DNA of 64,000 nucleotides from Alphaproteobacteria bacterium (lineage in GTDB: Bacteria > Pseudomonadota > Alphaproteobacteria > Rhodobacterales > Rhodobacteraceae): assembly GCA_030429495.1 (NCBI GenBank), contig JAUIFH010000007.1:182631-246630 (forward strand), read 5' to 3'. Below the pieces are notes generated by a model. It made no database searches, was not told the DNA's origin, and was given only the letters and a program-made list of their open reading frames with translations. The translations under genes and the position numbers were made by a program. Positions 43,605-54,131 of the stretch are shown here, one piece after another (position 1 is the first letter of the stretch; the number at the start of each line of letters is the position of its first letter).

Positions 43605-43723
43605 GACGGCCTCCAATGCTCTGCTGCTTCAATCCGTACAGGATGCCACCAAACCGGCATTTCTCAAAGTGCACGACGCTGCGCCGGCTTGCCGCAAAGC
43701 GGGCGATGCAGTATCGCGGGGCC

Positions 43724-44608
43724 ATGCTCGACGACCTTGACGACATCCATCCGCTGTTTCACGGCGCGCCTGCGACGACGGAGTTCAAGAAACTCCGCAA
43801 GAGGATCGTGCGCGAGACACGCGAGGCGATCGAGGCCTATGGCATGATCGAACGCGGCGCGCGCTGGCTTGTCTGCCTGTCCGGCGGCAAGGACAGCTAT
43901 ACGTTGCTGGCTGTCCTGCATGAGTTAAAATGGCGCGGCCTGTTGCCGGTCGATCTTCTCGCCTGCAACCTCGATCAGGGCCAGCCGGGCTTTCCCGCGA
44001 CCGTGCTGCCGGAGTTCCTGACGAAGATGGGGGTCGAGCACCGGATCGAATATGCCGACACCTATTCCATCGTGACCGACAAGATCGCGCCGGGCGGCAC
44101 GATGTGCTCGCTCTGCTCGCGGCTCCGGCGCGGCAACCTCTACCGTATCGCGCGGGAGGAGGGCTGTTCGGCCGTCGTTCTTGGCCATCACCGCGACGAC
44201 ATCCTTGAGACCTTCTTCATGAACCTCTTTCATGGCGGCCGTCTGGCGACGATGCCACCGAAGCTCCTGAACGAGGATGGCGATCTGTTCGTCTATCGCC
44301 CGCTGGCTTTCGTGGCCGAGGCGGATTGCGAGAAGTTCGCGAAGGCGATGAACTACCCGATCATTCCCTGTGATCTTTGCGGGTCGCAGGACGGACTTCA
44401 GCGCCAGCAGGTAAAGCAGATCCTCGACGGATGGGAGGCGCGCAGCCCGGGCCGCCGGCAGGTGATGTTCCGCGCGCTGATGAACGCGCGCCCCTCGCAT
44501 CTTCTCGACCCCCGGCTTTTCGACTTCGCCGGCCTCGCACCGAATGAGGCATCCGGCAACTGTTCTGATTTTAGCGAAATCCCTAGCCTTTTTCCGAACA
44601 GCGATTAA
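43724..44608 (+). CDS. ttcA: tRNA 2-thiocytidine biosynthesis protein TtcA
   Basis: 294 residues. ATP-pyrophosphatase PP-loop SGGKDS at 53-58, and the Fe-S cysteines in CSLC and in CDLC, as in TtcA, which installs 2-thiocytidine at position 32 of tRNA. The surrounding [14 protein letters not shown] is also typical. ATG 43724 begins the conserved DDIHPLF region; two further ATGs lie upstream. Divergent from the hydrolase gene. Confidence 0.93.
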   Translation: MLDDLDDIHPLFHGAPATTEFKKLRKRIVRETREAIEAYGMIERGARWLVCLSGGKDSYTLLAVLHELKWRGLLPVDLLACNLDQGQPGFPATVLPEFLTKMGVEHRIEYADTYSIVTDKIAPGGTMCSLCSRLRRGNLYRIAREEGCSAVVLGHHRDDILETFFMNLFHGGRLATMPPKLLNEDGDLFVYRPLAFVAEADCEKFAKAMNYPIIPCDLCGSQDGLQRQQVKQILDGWEARSPGRRQVMFRALMNARPSHLLDPRLFDFAGLAPNEASGNCSDFSEIPSLFPNSD

Positions 44609-44683
44609 CCCCACGGTCACCAGCCCCGCCTAGCCTTCAAACGAAGGGCCGCTCATTCGGCCGGACGAACTCAGAGGGGTGGC

Positions 44684-46201
44684 ATGGCTGGGCGAAATCT
44701 CCGCAACGGGCTGAGGCAAATCTTACGCCCGGAACTCTTCGTGCTCTGCCCCGCCTTTCTCCTCGGCTGGGTCTGGTTCGGTCTGGACGGGGTTTTCGTC
44801 GTTGCGGCGACCGGACTTCCGCTTGCCTGGCTTACCCGGACAAAAGGCCCCGCACCGCAGCAGGACAATGCCAGCGGCACGGCGCCCGCATCACCACTCG
44901 GTGCACTCACGGCGGCAATGGATCGCAGCTTTGCGACCGATTCCGCCGTCAGGCCCTTTGCCTGCCTCGTCCTCGCGCTTGACGATCCCGGTACCCTCCG
45001 GGCCGCATTCGGGCCGCTGGCCTATGACGCGATCCTACGCAAGGTCGATGCGCGCCTGCGGGGCGTTCTGCGCGACAACGATATGCTCTCCCGGATCGGC
45101 GGCGACCGTTTCGCCGTCGCGCTTGCCCCCGACCGACGCCTCGATCTCGAAGCGGCGATCCTGATCGCAGGGCGGCTCCTGTCTGCGATGGACGAACCGC
45201 TCAGCATCGATGCGGCGACCGTGCATGTCAGCCTCTCGGCCGGCTTCTGCCTCTCAGGCCGTGCGCCGGAGCTGAACGGAAGCGCCATGCTCGACGCGGC
45301 CGGCATCGCGCTTGAGGCAGCCCTGAAAAGCGGGCCACACGCCATCCGCGGTCACACGGCCGAGATCGCGAAGGCCGCGGCGGCGCGCGACGCCCTGCAG
45401 GAGCGTGTCGAAGGCGCCCTCGAAAACGGCGAGATCGTCGCCTATTTCCAACCGCAACTTTCGACCGATACTGGGGCGATCACCGGTTTCGAGGCACTGG
45501 CACGATGGCAGCACCCGGAAAGCGGCGTGCTGGAACCGACAGCGTTCATGCCCGCAATCGTCGCGGCCGGCCTTGGCGGGCGGCTGGGCGAAGTGATGCT
45601 GGATCACGCCTTGTCGGCCCTGCGCGGCTGGGATGCCGAGGGGCTGGGCGTACCGCGCGTCGCGGTGAACTTCTCGCGGGAGGAGTTGCGCGATCCCGCC
45701 ATTGCCCCGAAGCTGGAATGGCAGCTCGACCGGTTCGGAATTTCGCCTGGACGGCTTTCCGTCGAAGTGCTGGAGACCGTCGCGGCGGAAACCGGAGACG
45801 ACATGATCGTCCGCAACATTGCCGCGCTGTCGAAGCTCGGCTGTCCGATCGATCTGGACGATTTCGGCACCGGCAATGCGTCAATCGCCGCGATCCGGCG
45901 CTTTGCGGTCGACCGCGTGAAGATCGACCGGTCCTACATTACCCGCATCGATTCGGATCCGGCACAGCAACGGATGATCGCCGCGATCCTCTCGATGGCG
46001 GAGCGACTCGGCCTCCAGACACTCGCGGAAGGGGTCGAGACGATCCGCGAACACGCGATGCTCGCGCAACTTGGCTGCGACCATGTGCAGGGCTTCGCCA
46101 TCGCGCGGCCAATGCCGGTTCAGCAGACATCAGCCTGGATCTGCAAGCATCGCAACAAGCTTGCCGGCGGGCCGCCCGAGATTGGCCGGCGGACCGGTTG
46201 A
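44684..46201 (+). CDS. Degenerate GGDEF / intact EAL protein, likely c-di-GMP phosphodiesterase
   Basis: 505 residues. Two hydrophobic segments near the N-terminus (about 18-50) anchor it. The GGDEF motif is replaced by GGDRF at 139-143, so cyclase activity is unlikely; the domain may bind GTP or c-di-GMP. The EAL domain keeps FEAL (about 267), NFSREEL, DDFGTG and EGVET, the residues needed for metal binding and hydrolysis. It should lower c-di-GMP and thus promote motility over biofilm. Lies in the segment that splits yidD from yidC. Confidence 0.9.
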   Translation: MAGRNLRNGLRQILRPELFVLCPAFLLGWVWFGLDGVFVVAATGLPLAWLTRTKGPAPQQDNASGTAPASPLGALTAAMDRSFATDSAVRPFACLVLALDDPGTLRAAFGPLAYDAILRKVDARLRGVLRDNDMLSRIGGDRFAVALAPDRRLDLEAAILIAGRLLSAMDEPLSIDAATVHVSLSAGFCLSGRAPELNGSAMLDAAGIALEAALKSGPHAIRGHTAEIAKAAAARDALQERVEGALENGEIVAYFQPQLSTDTGAITGFEALARWQHPESGVLEPTAFMPAIVAAGLGGRLGEVMLDHALSALRGWDAEGLGVPRVAVNFSREELRDPAIAPKLEWQLDRFGISPGRLSVEVLETVAAETGDDMIVRNIAALSKLGCPIDLDDFGTGNASIAAIRRFAVDRVKIDRSYITRIDSDPAQQRMIAAILSMAERLGLQTLAEGVETIREHAMLAQLGCDHVQGFAIARPMPVQQTSAWICKHRNKLAGGPPEIGRRTG

Positions 46202-46397
46202 CCGAACACAGGCCGATAACGTCCGGCCGGGTGTCGTCGTCGCACCCGGCGGATATCCCCGCCCGCCGCGGTCCCGCCAGCCATGGGATGCGTGAACCGT
46301 ACTGCCCCAATGAAACAGGCCTGAAAACCGCTTGACCTTTCGCTGCCCGTTCTGTTGAACCTGCCCAGACCCAGGACCGACGGATAGTAGCGCGACC

Positions 46398-48218
46398 ATG
46401 GACGACCAGAACAAGAATCTCATCCTCGCGACCGTGTTGTCGTTCCTCGTGATCCTGATCTGGTTCACCCTGTTCCCACCACCGGTACCCGAGGCCGATC
46501 CGAACGCGCCGGCAGCGACTTCGCAGACCGCCGACGGCACCACCGCTCCGGCGGCACCGGTCGACGCCGGCCAGACACCAGCGATCGACACCGCCGCAGC
46601 AGCAGTCGCTGCGGCGCCGCGGATCGCGATCGACACCCCGCGACTGATGGGCTCGATCTCACTCGTCGGCGGCCGAATCGACGACCTGTCGCTAAAGGAT
46701 TACAAGGTTTCGCTCGAACCGGGATCGGCCAATGTCCGGCTGCTGTCGCCGGTCGGCGGCACCGACCTGAATGCCGCCAAACCCTATTACGCGGTCTATG
46801 GCTGGAGCCCGGCCGGCGGACTCGACCCTGCGCTCCTGCCCGGCGCCCGCACTGAATGGCAGATCGCTTCGGGAACGACGCTCGCGCCCGGTCAGCCGGT
46901 CGCGCTGACATGGGATAACGGTGCCGGCCTGGTGTTCCACCGCAAGATCGAGATCGACGAGAATTTCCTGTTCACCGTCACCCAGTCGGTCGAGAACCGG
47001 ACCGCCACCGCCGTTCGGCTGGCGCCCTACGGCATCGTCGCGCGGCATGGCATCCCCGACGAAAGCCGGATCTATGTGCTCCACGAAGGCATCGTACGGG
47101 AAACCGACGGCACGTTGGCGGAGATCAAGTATTCCGACATCCCCGACCTCGACACCGACCCGCGCGAAGGCGGCCCCGCCGAAGCGGTTGGGGTCACAAC
47201 CGACGGCTGGATCGGCTTCACCGACAAGTACTGGATGACCACGCTCGCCCCGGCGCCGGGTCAGGCCTTCACCTCGGTCGCGAAATACGTGCCGGGCGTT
47301 GACATCTACCAGACCGAAGCCCGCCTTCCCGTGCTCGACGTCGCCGCGGGTGCGACTGCAGAGGCGGCCACCATGCTCTTTGCCGGCGCAAAGGAATGGG
47401 AGGCCATCAAGCATTACCAGGACGAAACCGGCATCAAGCATTTCGTCGAATCCATCGACTGGGGCTGGTTCTTCTTCCTCACGAAGCCGATGTTCCGCTT
47501 GCTTCACTGGCTCCATGGCGCGATCGGCAACATGGGCTGGGCAATCATCGCGCTGACCGTCATCATCAAGCTCATCGTCTTCCCGCTGGCCCGCAAGTCC
47601 TATGTCTCGATGGCGAAGATGAAGGAATTGCAGCCTGAGATGGAGGCCCTGAAAGAAGCTGCCGGCGATGACCGGCAGAAGATGCAGAAAGGGATGATGG
47701 AGCTCTACAAGAAGAACAAGGTGAACCCGGCTTCGGGCTGCCTTCCGATCCTTCTGCAAATCCCGATCTTCTTCTCGCTCTACAAGGTTATCTACGTCAC
47801 GATCGAGCTTTATCACGCCCCGTGGATCGGCTGGATCAAAGACCTGTCGTCACCTGACCCGTCGTCGATCCTGAACCTCTTCGGACTGCTTCCCTTCGCC
47901 ACGCCCGAACCCGGATCGCTGTTCTTCATCTTCTCGCTCGGCGTGCTGCCGATCCTCCTTGGCATCTCAATGTGGTTCCAGCAGAAGCTGAACCCGGCCC
48001 CGACCGATCCGACACAACAGGCGATCTTCGCGTGGATGCCGTGGATCTTCATGTTCATGCTCGGCGGCTTTGCCTCCGGCCTGGTGCTCTACTGGATCGC
48101 GAACAACGTGATCACGTTCATCCAGCAATACACGATCATGTCGATGCACGGGAAACGGCCGGACCTGTTCGGCAACATCAAGAGTGGTTTCAAGCGCGAC
48201 AAGACGGCGGCGAAGTGA
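46398..48218 (+). CDS. yidC: Membrane protein insertase YidC
   Basis: 606 residues. Starts MDDQNKNLILATVLSFLVI, then a large periplasmic domain (about 60-350), and the five-helix insertase core from GWAIIALTVIIKLIVFPLA. The core holds LQPEMEALKE, the hydrophilic groove arginine region and PIFFSLYKVIYVTIEL; FMLGGFASGLVLYWIANN closes the domain. It inserts inner-membrane proteins with or without SecYEG. The MOSC gene starts inside its stop (GTGA). Confidence 0.97.
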   Translation: MDDQNKNLILATVLSFLVILIWFTLFPPPVPEADPNAPAATSQTADGTTAPAAPVDAGQTPAIDTAAAAVAAAPRIAIDTPRLMGSISLVGGRIDDLSLKDYKVSLEPGSANVRLLSPVGGTDLNAAKPYYAVYGWSPAGGLDPALLPGARTEWQIASGTTLAPGQPVALTWDNGAGLVFHRKIEIDENFLFTVTQSVENRTATAVRLAPYGIVARHGIPDESRIYVLHEGIVRETDGTLAEIKYSDIPDLDTDPREGGPAEAVGVTTDGWIGFTDKYWMTTLAPAPGQAFTSVAKYVPGVDIYQTEARLPVLDVAAGATAEAATMLFAGAKEWEAIKHYQDETGIKHFVESIDWGWFFFLTKPMFRLLHWLHGAIGNMGWAIIALTVIIKLIVFPLARKSYVSMAKMKELQPEMEALKEAAGDDRQKMQKGMMELYKKNKVNPASGCLPILLQIPIFFSLYKVIYVTIELYHAPWIGWIKDLSSPDPSSILNLFGLLPFATPEPGSLFFIFSLGVLPILLGISMWFQQKLNPAPTDPTQQAIFAWMPWIFMFMLGGFASGLVLYWIANNVITFIQQYTIMSMHGKRPDLFGNIKSGFKRDKTAAK

Positions 48219-48970
48219 CACCCGTCGTCGCCTCGCTCCAGCGGCATCCGCTGAAATCACATGGGCGCGAGGCGCTGTCGCATGTGAGTCTGACAGTGGG
48301 CGCCGGCCTTCCTTGGGACCGCCGCTGGGCCGTCGCGCACGAGGCGACCAAGGTGGCAGACGGCGCATGGGGACAGTGCACAAACTTTTCGATCGGCTCC
48401 AAGGCGCCGAGGCTGATGGCGATCGGCGCGCGGCTTGACGAGGAGACCGCCACGCTGACCCTGACCCACCCGGAACGGCCGGATATCAGCTTCCGTCCCG
48501 ACGACCCGCAGGACGTAGGGCGCTTCATCGACTGGGTGCTGCCAATCAGCCCTTCCGACCGCGCGCAACCCGTGCGGATTCACGCGGCTGCTGATCGTGG
48601 ACTGACCGATACCGAATACCCGTCCGTTTCCATCATCTCGCTGGCCTCGAACCGGGCGCTTGGCGAATATATGGGGCTTGATCTCTCCGCACTGCGTTGG
48701 CGCGCAAACATCTGGCTGGAAGGGCTGCGGCCCTGGGAAGAGCGCAGCTGGATCGGGCGTCATGTCCGGATCGGGTCCGCCGTGCTGCGCATCACCGAGC
48801 CGAAGGAACGCTGCCGCGCGACGACAGCCAACCCGGCGACCGGCATGCGCGATGCCGACACGCTCCGTGCCCTTCAGGCCATGCATGGCAATCAGGACTT
48901 CGGCATCTACGCCGAGGTCGTCGAAGGCGGAACGATCGAGGTCGGCGAGGCGGCGGGGCTTCTGGCGTGA
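48215..48970 (+). CDS. MOSC-domain protein
   Basis: 251 residues. N-terminal MOSC beta-barrel (HPLKSHGREALSHVSLT) and the C-terminal MOSC fold with GRHVRIGSAVLRITEPKERCRAT, where Cys in KERC is the conserved sulfur carrier position. MOSC proteins handle molybdenum cofactor sulfur or detoxification reactions such as N-hydroxylated base reduction. GTG start overlaps the yidC stop by four bases. Confidence 0.85.
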   Translation: MTPVVASLQRHPLKSHGREALSHVSLTVGAGLPWDRRWAVAHEATKVADGAWGQCTNFSIGSKAPRLMAIGARLDEETATLTLTHPERPDISFRPDDPQDVGRFIDWVLPISPSDRAQPVRIHAAADRGLTDTEYPSVSIISLASNRALGEYMGLDLSALRWRANIWLEGLRPWEERSWIGRHVRIGSAVLRITEPKERCRATTANPATGMRDADTLRALQAMHGNQDFGIYAEVVEGGTIEVGEAAGLLA

Positions 48971-49617
48971 CGATCCCCTTCCCTCTCGCGGCCGCGCCAG
49001 ATGACGCCACGCTCGAAAAGGGGCGGCTTCTGTTCGCGGGGCCTGTCGATTTCCTTAAAGGCGTCGTGGCCATGTCCGGCCTGCCGCCGGCCGACCGGCT
49101 GGAAGTGTGCTTTGCTGGCCGCTCGAATGTCGGGAAATCCTCGCTCATCAACGCGCTGACCGGTCGCAAGGCGTTGGCCCGGGCATCCAATACGCCCGGC
49201 CGGACGCAGGAGATCAACTATTTCACCGCCGGCGAGAACCACTACCTCGTGGACCTGCCTGGCTACGGCTATGCCGAAGCGCCCATCGCGGTCGTCGCGA
49301 AATGGCAGCAGCTTCTCAAGGCCTATCTTGCAGGACGTCAGACGCTCCGCCGTGCCTTCGTGCTGATCGACATGCGCCACGGGATCAAATCCGTGGACGA
49401 GGAGATCCTGACATTGCTCGACCGCTCGGCCGTCACCTTCCAGGTCGTCATGACGAAGGCCGACAAAGTGAAGACCGCAGAGCAGGAAAAGATCCTCGCC
49501 CAGGTCCGCGGAGCACTTCAGAAGCATCCTGCCGCCTATCCGGAGATCGTCGTGACTTCGTCCGAGAAGGGCGACGGGATCGGAACGTTGCGCGCCATCA
49601 TCGCCACGATGAGTTGA
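48967..49617 (+). CDS. engB: Ribosome biogenesis GTPase EngB/YsxC
   Basis: 216 residues. G1 GRSNVGKSS near residue 48, G2 TPGRTQ, G3 DLPGYGYAEA, G4 TKADK and the SSEKGDG G5 region. It aids assembly of the 50S subunit. The start is GTG 48967, overlapping the MOSC stop (GTGA). A 40-residue N-terminal extension precedes the GTPase. Confidence 0.95.
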   Translation: MTIPFPLAAAPDDATLEKGRLLFAGPVDFLKGVVAMSGLPPADRLEVCFAGRSNVGKSSLINALTGRKALARASNTPGRTQEINYFTAGENHYLVDLPGYGYAEAPIAVVAKWQQLLKAYLAGRQTLRRAFVLIDMRHGIKSVDEEILTLLDRSAVTFQVVMTKADKVKTAEQEKILAQVRGALQKHPAAYPEIVVTSSEKGDGIGTLRAIIATMS

Positions 49618-49684
49618 CCGGCCCTTGGCCGACGCCGCGGAAACAGATAACACCTGAACATCCGCCCTTTCAGGTTTTCCGCGA

Positions 49685-50578
49685 ATGAGAAAGCAAGACA
49701 TGAACCGTGACTGGATCGCCACCGCCCGGACGCTGTCCGAAGCGCTCCCCTACCTGCAGCGCTACACGGGCGCGGTCGTCGTCATCAAATTCGGCGGCAA
49801 CGCAATGGGCGACGACGAAGCGATGGCCGACTTCGCCCGCGACGTGGTGCTGATGCGGCAGGTCGGGATGAACCCGGTCATCGTGCATGGCGGCGGTCCG
49901 ATGATCAACGATCTGCTGTCGAAGCTCGGCATCAAGTCCGAATTCGTGCGCGGCAAGCGGGTGACCGACAAGGCCACGGTCGAGGTGGTGGAGATGGTCC
50001 TCTCCGGTCTTGTGAACAAGCGGATCGTGCAGGCGATCAACGATCAGGGCGGCCGCGCCGTGGGAATCTCGGGCAAGGACGACGATCTGATGGTCTGCGA
50101 GGCCGACGATCCCGAACTCGGCTTCGTCGGCAGGCCCGTCGAAATGAACGTGCAGGTGATCCGCGATCTTTACGCCGCCGGCATCATCCCGGTGATTGCG
50201 CCCGTCGCGACCGGCATGGCCGACAACGAAACGTTCAACGTCAACGGCGACACGGCCGCGGGCGCAATTGCCGGTGCCCTCAAGGCCGACCGGCTGCTGC
50301 TTCTCACCGACGTCTCCGGCGTCAAGGACGAAAGCGGAGAGGTGGTGACCGAACTTACGCCCGAACAGGTTCGCGACCTGACGGAAAAGGGCGTGATCGC
50401 GGGCGGCATGATCCCGAAGACGGAGACCGCGCTTGCCGCGCTGAAGGAAGGTGTGCGCGCCGTCGTGATCCTTGACGGAAGGGTGCCGAATGCCTGCCTG
50501 CTGGAGCTGTTCACCGATCATGGCGCCGGTTCGCTCATCCGCTCGACCGTGCCGCGCGTGAAACCGCGACCCGCGTGA
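49685..50578 (+). CDS. argB: Acetylglutamate kinase
   Basis: 297 residues. Amino-acid kinase fold: [14 protein letters not shown] at 34-47, [17 protein letters not shown], and [16 protein letters not shown]. It phosphorylates N-acetylglutamate, the second step of arginine synthesis, usually regulated by arginine via the N-terminal helix. Start at 49685 gives the common [10 protein letters not shown] beginning; 49700 is an alternative. The stop overlaps the next gene. Confidence 0.96.
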   Translation: MRKQDMNRDWIATARTLSEALPYLQRYTGAVVVIKFGGNAMGDDEAMADFARDVVLMRQVGMNPVIVHGGGPMINDLLSKLGIKSEFVRGKRVTDKATVEVVEMVLSGLVNKRIVQAINDQGGRAVGISGKDDDLMVCEADDPELGFVGRPVEMNVQVIRDLYAAGIIPVIAPVATGMADNETFNVNGDTAAGAIAGALKADRLLLLTDVSGVKDESGEVVTELTPEQVRDLTEKGVIAGGMIPKTETALAALKEGVRAVVILDGRVPNACLLELFTDHGAGSLIRSTVPRVKPRPA

Positions 50579-51228
50579 CAGGCTACACGGAGATCGAGGA
50601 CCTTGCCGCGGCGCACAGGCTCGCGGTCTTCGGCGGCTTCCATCTGGCCCCTGAGGATGGCCTTCCCGGCTTCGGCACGCTGTTGATGTTCGGTCCGGCA
50701 GAACCTGGCTTCTGGGCTCACATGACTGCGCAGCCCGAATGGCGCGACGGCCTTCCCGACCCGATCGACCGCTGGTCGAAGCGAATTCTCGGCGGCATCG
50801 CGCGGACGTCAGGTGGCCGGGCAATCCATCCCTCCGACGGGCCGCCCTATCCGCCATTCTTCCGCTGGGCGCTTCGGACCGGGCGGGCGTGGTCTTCCCC
50901 GGTGACGCTTCTGGTCCATGACCAAGCGGGGCTGATGCTGTCCTACCGGGGCGCGGTCGCCGTGCCCGGCCGGGTCGACTTGCCCATGCCGCCCGGCACA
51001 AGCCCCTGCAAGACCTGCGCCGATCAGCCGTGCCGCACGGCCTGCCCGGCGGGGGCGCTGACGGCAGGCGGCTATGATCTGGCCACCTGCCACGACTATC
51101 TCGATTCCGGGCCGGGTTCGGCGTGTCTTTCCTCGGGCTGCGCCGTTCGTCGTGCTTGCCCGATCTCGCGCGCATATGGCAGGCTGGCCGAACAGTCTGA
51201 GTATCATATGAGGCAGTTTCACACATGA
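50575..51228 (+). CDS. Ferredoxin-type Fe-S protein, uncharacterised
   Basis: 217 residues. A CxxCxxxxCxxxC cluster motif ([13 protein letters not shown], about 147-159) in the C-terminal part, with further cysteines in ATCHDYL and [13 protein letters not shown], suggests one or two 4Fe-4S clusters. The N-terminal 140 residues have no recognised domain. GTG at 50575 overlaps the argB stop (GTGA). It resembles proteins annotated as 4Fe-4S ferredoxin of unknown role beside argB in this family. Confidence 0.75.
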   Translation: MTGYTEIEDLAAAHRLAVFGGFHLAPEDGLPGFGTLLMFGPAEPGFWAHMTAQPEWRDGLPDPIDRWSKRILGGIARTSGGRAIHPSDGPPYPPFFRWALRTGRAWSSPVTLLVHDQAGLMLSYRGAVAVPGRVDLPMPPGTSPCKTCADQPCRTACPAGALTAGGYDLATCHDYLDSGPGSACLSSGCAVRRACPISRAYGRLAEQSEYHMRQFHT

Positions 51229-51743
51229 CACCAGCCGGTCATCGCCGACTGATCCTTACCCGCCACGCCAAGTCCGCATGGGACGATCCGCTGCTGGACG
51301 ACCACGAACGTCCACTGAACGGCCGGGGGCGGCGCGCGGCGCTCGAACTTGGCGAATGGCTCGCCTCTCGGGGCTACGAACCGGATGAGGTGCTGTGCTC
51401 GACCGCGCAGCGGACGCGAGAGACCTGGACGAAGATCGCCGCCTCGCCGCTGGAAGTGATACCGGAGGTCCATTACATTTCCGCGCTCTACCATGCCTCA
51501 CCGGACATCCTGCTGAAGCAGCTCCGGAAGGCGAAGGGAGATTGCGTCATGATGCTTGCGCATAACCCCGGCATCGCGGAGTTCGCGTCGATGCTGCCGG
51601 CCCGCGTGCCGTCCGACCCCGATTTCCGCCGCTACCCGACCGCGGCGACGCTTGTCGTGGATTTCGACACCGCCGAATGGGCCGACGTGAAGCCGGGCTC
51701 GGCCAGCGTGCTGGACTTCTTCATTCCCTCGGGACGCGGCTGA
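51225..51743 (+). CDS. SixA-like phosphohistidine phosphatase
   Basis: 172 residues. RHA motif ILTRHAKSAWDD with His14, and the second His in MLAHNPGIAEFA. SixA removes phosphate from histidine phosphotransfer proteins, including NPr of the nitrogen PTS. ATG at 51225 overlaps the preceding stop (ATGA). Followed by a terminator at the end of the chain. Confidence 0.88.
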   Translation: MTPAGHRRLILTRHAKSAWDDPLLDDHERPLNGRGRRAALELGEWLASRGYEPDEVLCSTAQRTRETWTKIAASPLEVIPEVHYISALYHASPDILLKQLRKAKGDCVMMLAHNPGIAEFASMLPARVPSDPDFRRYPTAATLVVDFDTAEWADVKPGSASVLDFFIPSGRG

Positions 51744-51756
51744 AGCCGGACGCGAA

Positions 51757-51782
51757 AAGGCCCCGGATCGCTCCGGGGCCTT
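51757..51782. terminator. Bidirectional terminator between the sixA-like gene and aapP
   Basis: AAGGCCCCGGA (51757-51767) pairs with TCCGGGGCCTT (51772-51782) around TCGC. It lies between convergent genes; AAAAGG on one side gives a T-rich tail for the minus-strand transcript. Confidence 0.75.
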
Positions 51783-51848
51783 GCACTGGCAATCGCGGTG
51801 CCTGTGGCGTTTCGGACCTGCCTGAGATCAGGACAATGCCGATACGTT

Positions 51849-52643
51849 TCAGTGGCCCAGAATCTGGCTCAGGAACAGCTTCGTCCGGTCCGATTGCGGA
51901 TTGTTGAAGAACTCTTTTGGTTCGTTCTGTTCCACGATCTGACCCTGGTCCATGAAGATCACCCGGTTCGCCACGGCCTGGGCAAAGCCCATCTCGTGGG
52001 TCACGCAGAGCATCGTCATTCCCTCTTCGGCAAGCTCGATCATCGTGTCGAGCACTTCCTTGATCATCTCGGGGTCAAGCGCCGAGGTCGGTTCGTCGAA
52101 AAGCATGATCCGCGGCTTCATGCAGAGCGACCGGGCGATGGCCACCCGCTGCTGCTGACCGCCCGACAACTGGCCGGGATACTTGTTGGCCTGCTCGGGG
52201 ATCTTCACCTTCTCAAGGAAGTGCATCGCCGTCGCCTCGGCTTCCTTCTTCGGTACCTTGCGGACCCAGATCGGGGCGAGTGTGCAATTCTCCAGAATCG
52301 TCAGATGCGGGAAAAGGTTGAAGTGCTGGAACACCATGCCGACTTCAGAACGCACCTTGTCGATGTTTTTGAGGTCGTTGGTCAGCTCGATACCGTCGAC
52401 GACGATCTGCCCCTGCTGGTGTTCCTCCAGCCGGTTGATGCAGCGGATCAGCGTCGACTTGCCCGAACCGGAAGGCCCGCAGATGACGATGCGTTCGCCC
52501 CGGTTCACTGTCATGTTGATGTCGCGCAGAACGTGGAACGCGCCGTACCACTTGTTCATGCCTGTGATCTGGATCGCGACCTCGTCCGAGACCTGCATGT
52601 GGCTGCGGTCGATTTCGCGGGTGATTGCGTGCGGGTCCGACAT
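51849..52643 (-). CDS. aapP: General L-amino-acid ABC transporter ATP-binding protein AapP
   Basis: 264 residues. Polar amino-acid-type ATPase: GPSGSGKST, the [15 protein letters not shown] signature, [13 protein letters not shown] and [10 protein letters not shown]. It energises the AapQM permease. N-terminal 20 residues extend beyond shorter GlnQ-type ATPases. Eleven bases downstream of aapM. Order aapJ-Q-M-P on the minus strand, as in rhizobia and Rhodobacteraceae. Confidence 0.95.
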   Translation of the reverse strand: MSDPHAITREIDRSHMQVSDEVAIQITGMNKWYGAFHVLRDINMTVNRGERIVICGPSGSGKSTLIRCINRLEEHQQGQIVVDGIELTNDLKNIDKVRSEVGMVFQHFNLFPHLTILENCTLAPIWVRKVPKKEAEATAMHFLEKVKIPEQANKYPGQLSGGQQQRVAIARSLCMKPRIMLFDEPTSALDPEMIKEVLDTMIELAEEGMTMLCVTHEMGFAQAVANRVIFMDQGQIVEQNEPKEFFNNPQSDRTKLFLSQILGH

Positions 52644-52654
52644 GGGATCGCTCC

Positions 52655-54130
52655 TTAACGGTGTTCACGCTTCAGCTTGTTTTCGAGGTACATGGAGTAC
52701 CGCGACATGCTGAAGCAGACGATGAAGAAAATGGCGCCGACGAAGATGTAGGGCTCCCAGTAGACGCCCTTCCACTCGATCGACGCACGCACGGCGTCGG
52801 TGATGCCTTTCAGCGGATCAAGAAGCGCCACGAAGACGACAAGCGTGGTGTCCTTGAAAAGTCCGATGAAGGACGAGACGATCCCGGGGATCGAGATCTT
52901 CAGCGCCTGCGGCATGATGATCAGCCGCTGCGCCTTCCAGTAGTCGAGGCCGAGCGCGTCGGCTGCCTCATACTGCCCGCGCGGGAGCGCGGCGAGGCCA
53001 CCCCGGATCACCTCGGCGATATAGGCGGCCGAGAAGAGCGTGACCATGATGATGACCCGCAGGATGATGTCGAAGTTGGTCCCCGGCGGCAGGAAGTAGT
53101 TCAGCAGAAGCGAGGCCACAAAGAGAAGCGTGATCAGTGGCACACCCCGGATGAACTCGATGAAGCCGACGCAGAGCCCCTTGACCAGCGGCATGTCCGA
53201 ACGCCGCCCGAGCGCGAGGATGATCCCCATCGGCAACGAGATGGCGATGCCGGCGATACCGATGGTGAAGGCAAGGACGAACCCGCCGAATTCATCGGAG
53301 TCGACGCCGCGCAGCCAGAAGGGTTGGGTTCGGCCGGTGATCTGCGTCAACGCGTCAACCAGCGGACCGGCGACAAAGTACCACCAGAGGAACGCCGCCA
53401 CGACACCGGCACCGGCCCCGACGATCGCGCCCATAACGGTGCTCGCGAAGCGGAAGGCGATCCAGCCGACGACGAAGCCCAGCATTGCCACGACCGGCAG
53501 CCAGACCGTGCCGCCCCAGAGCAGCCAGAACGCGAGGCCCGGGAATAGACCCGAGAACCAGATCAGGTTCGACGGCCACTGCGCCCCCCGCGAACCAAGA
53601 AGCGCTGTAACCGCTGCGATGACGACGAGGATGCCGACCGGCAGGAACTGGCCGTAGCTGACGGACAGCCAAAGCACCAAGGCTGCAACGACGCCACCAG
53701 CGATCCAGAGCTTGTTCGACCGTTCCGAAAACAGGATCGGCGCCAGCGCCACCATGAGCAGCAACAGCGCCAGGATCGGCCGCCAGTAAAGCTCACGCGG
53801 GTAGAAGCCGAACATGAACTGGTTCCAGCGTTCGCGGATCACCGCCCAGCAGGCGCCGTGTGCGTCCTCGCCCCACGTCGCCGCGATGATCTCGCGGCAC
53901 TCGCCAAGCGAGTTGGCTTTCCAGACGCCGTGCAGGAACCAGGGCGTGAACTCCTTCAGCAGGAAGAAGATCGCCGCGAAGCCAAGGATTGTCAGGATCG
54001 TGTTAAGCCAGCCGGAGAACAGGTTCTCCCTCAGCCATTTGATCGCACCGGTTTGCATGGCCGGCGGATCCGACGGCGGCAGCATCTCGTTCCTTACGTA
54101 GGAAGCCGCATTTGCGTGAAGGTCCGACAT
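52655..54130 (-). CDS. aapM: General L-amino-acid ABC transporter permease AapM
   Basis: 491 residues, larger than simple polar amino-acid permeases because of the extra N-terminal membrane helices. The transport domain in the C-terminal half has the EAA loop ([25 protein letters not shown]). It pairs with AapQ. A single base separates it from aapQ. Confidence 0.94.
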   Translation of the reverse strand: MSDLHANAASYVRNEMLPPSDPPAMQTGAIKWLRENLFSGWLNTILTILGFAAIFFLLKEFTPWFLHGVWKANSLGECREIIAATWGEDAHGACWAVIRERWNQFMFGFYPRELYWRPILALLLLMVALAPILFSERSNKLWIAGGVVAALVLWLSVSYGQFLPVGILVVIAAVTALLGSRGAQWPSNLIWFSGLFPGLAFWLLWGGTVWLPVVAMLGFVVGWIAFRFASTVMGAIVGAGAGVVAAFLWWYFVAGPLVDALTQITGRTQPFWLRGVDSDEFGGFVLAFTIGIAGIAISLPMGIILALGRRSDMPLVKGLCVGFIEFIRGVPLITLLFVASLLLNYFLPPGTNFDIILRVIIMVTLFSAAYIAEVIRGGLAALPRGQYEAADALGLDYWKAQRLIIMPQALKISIPGIVSSFIGLFKDTTLVVFVALLDPLKGITDAVRASIEWKGVYWEPYIFVGAIFFIVCFSMSRYSMYLENKLKREHR

Positions 54131-54131
54131 C

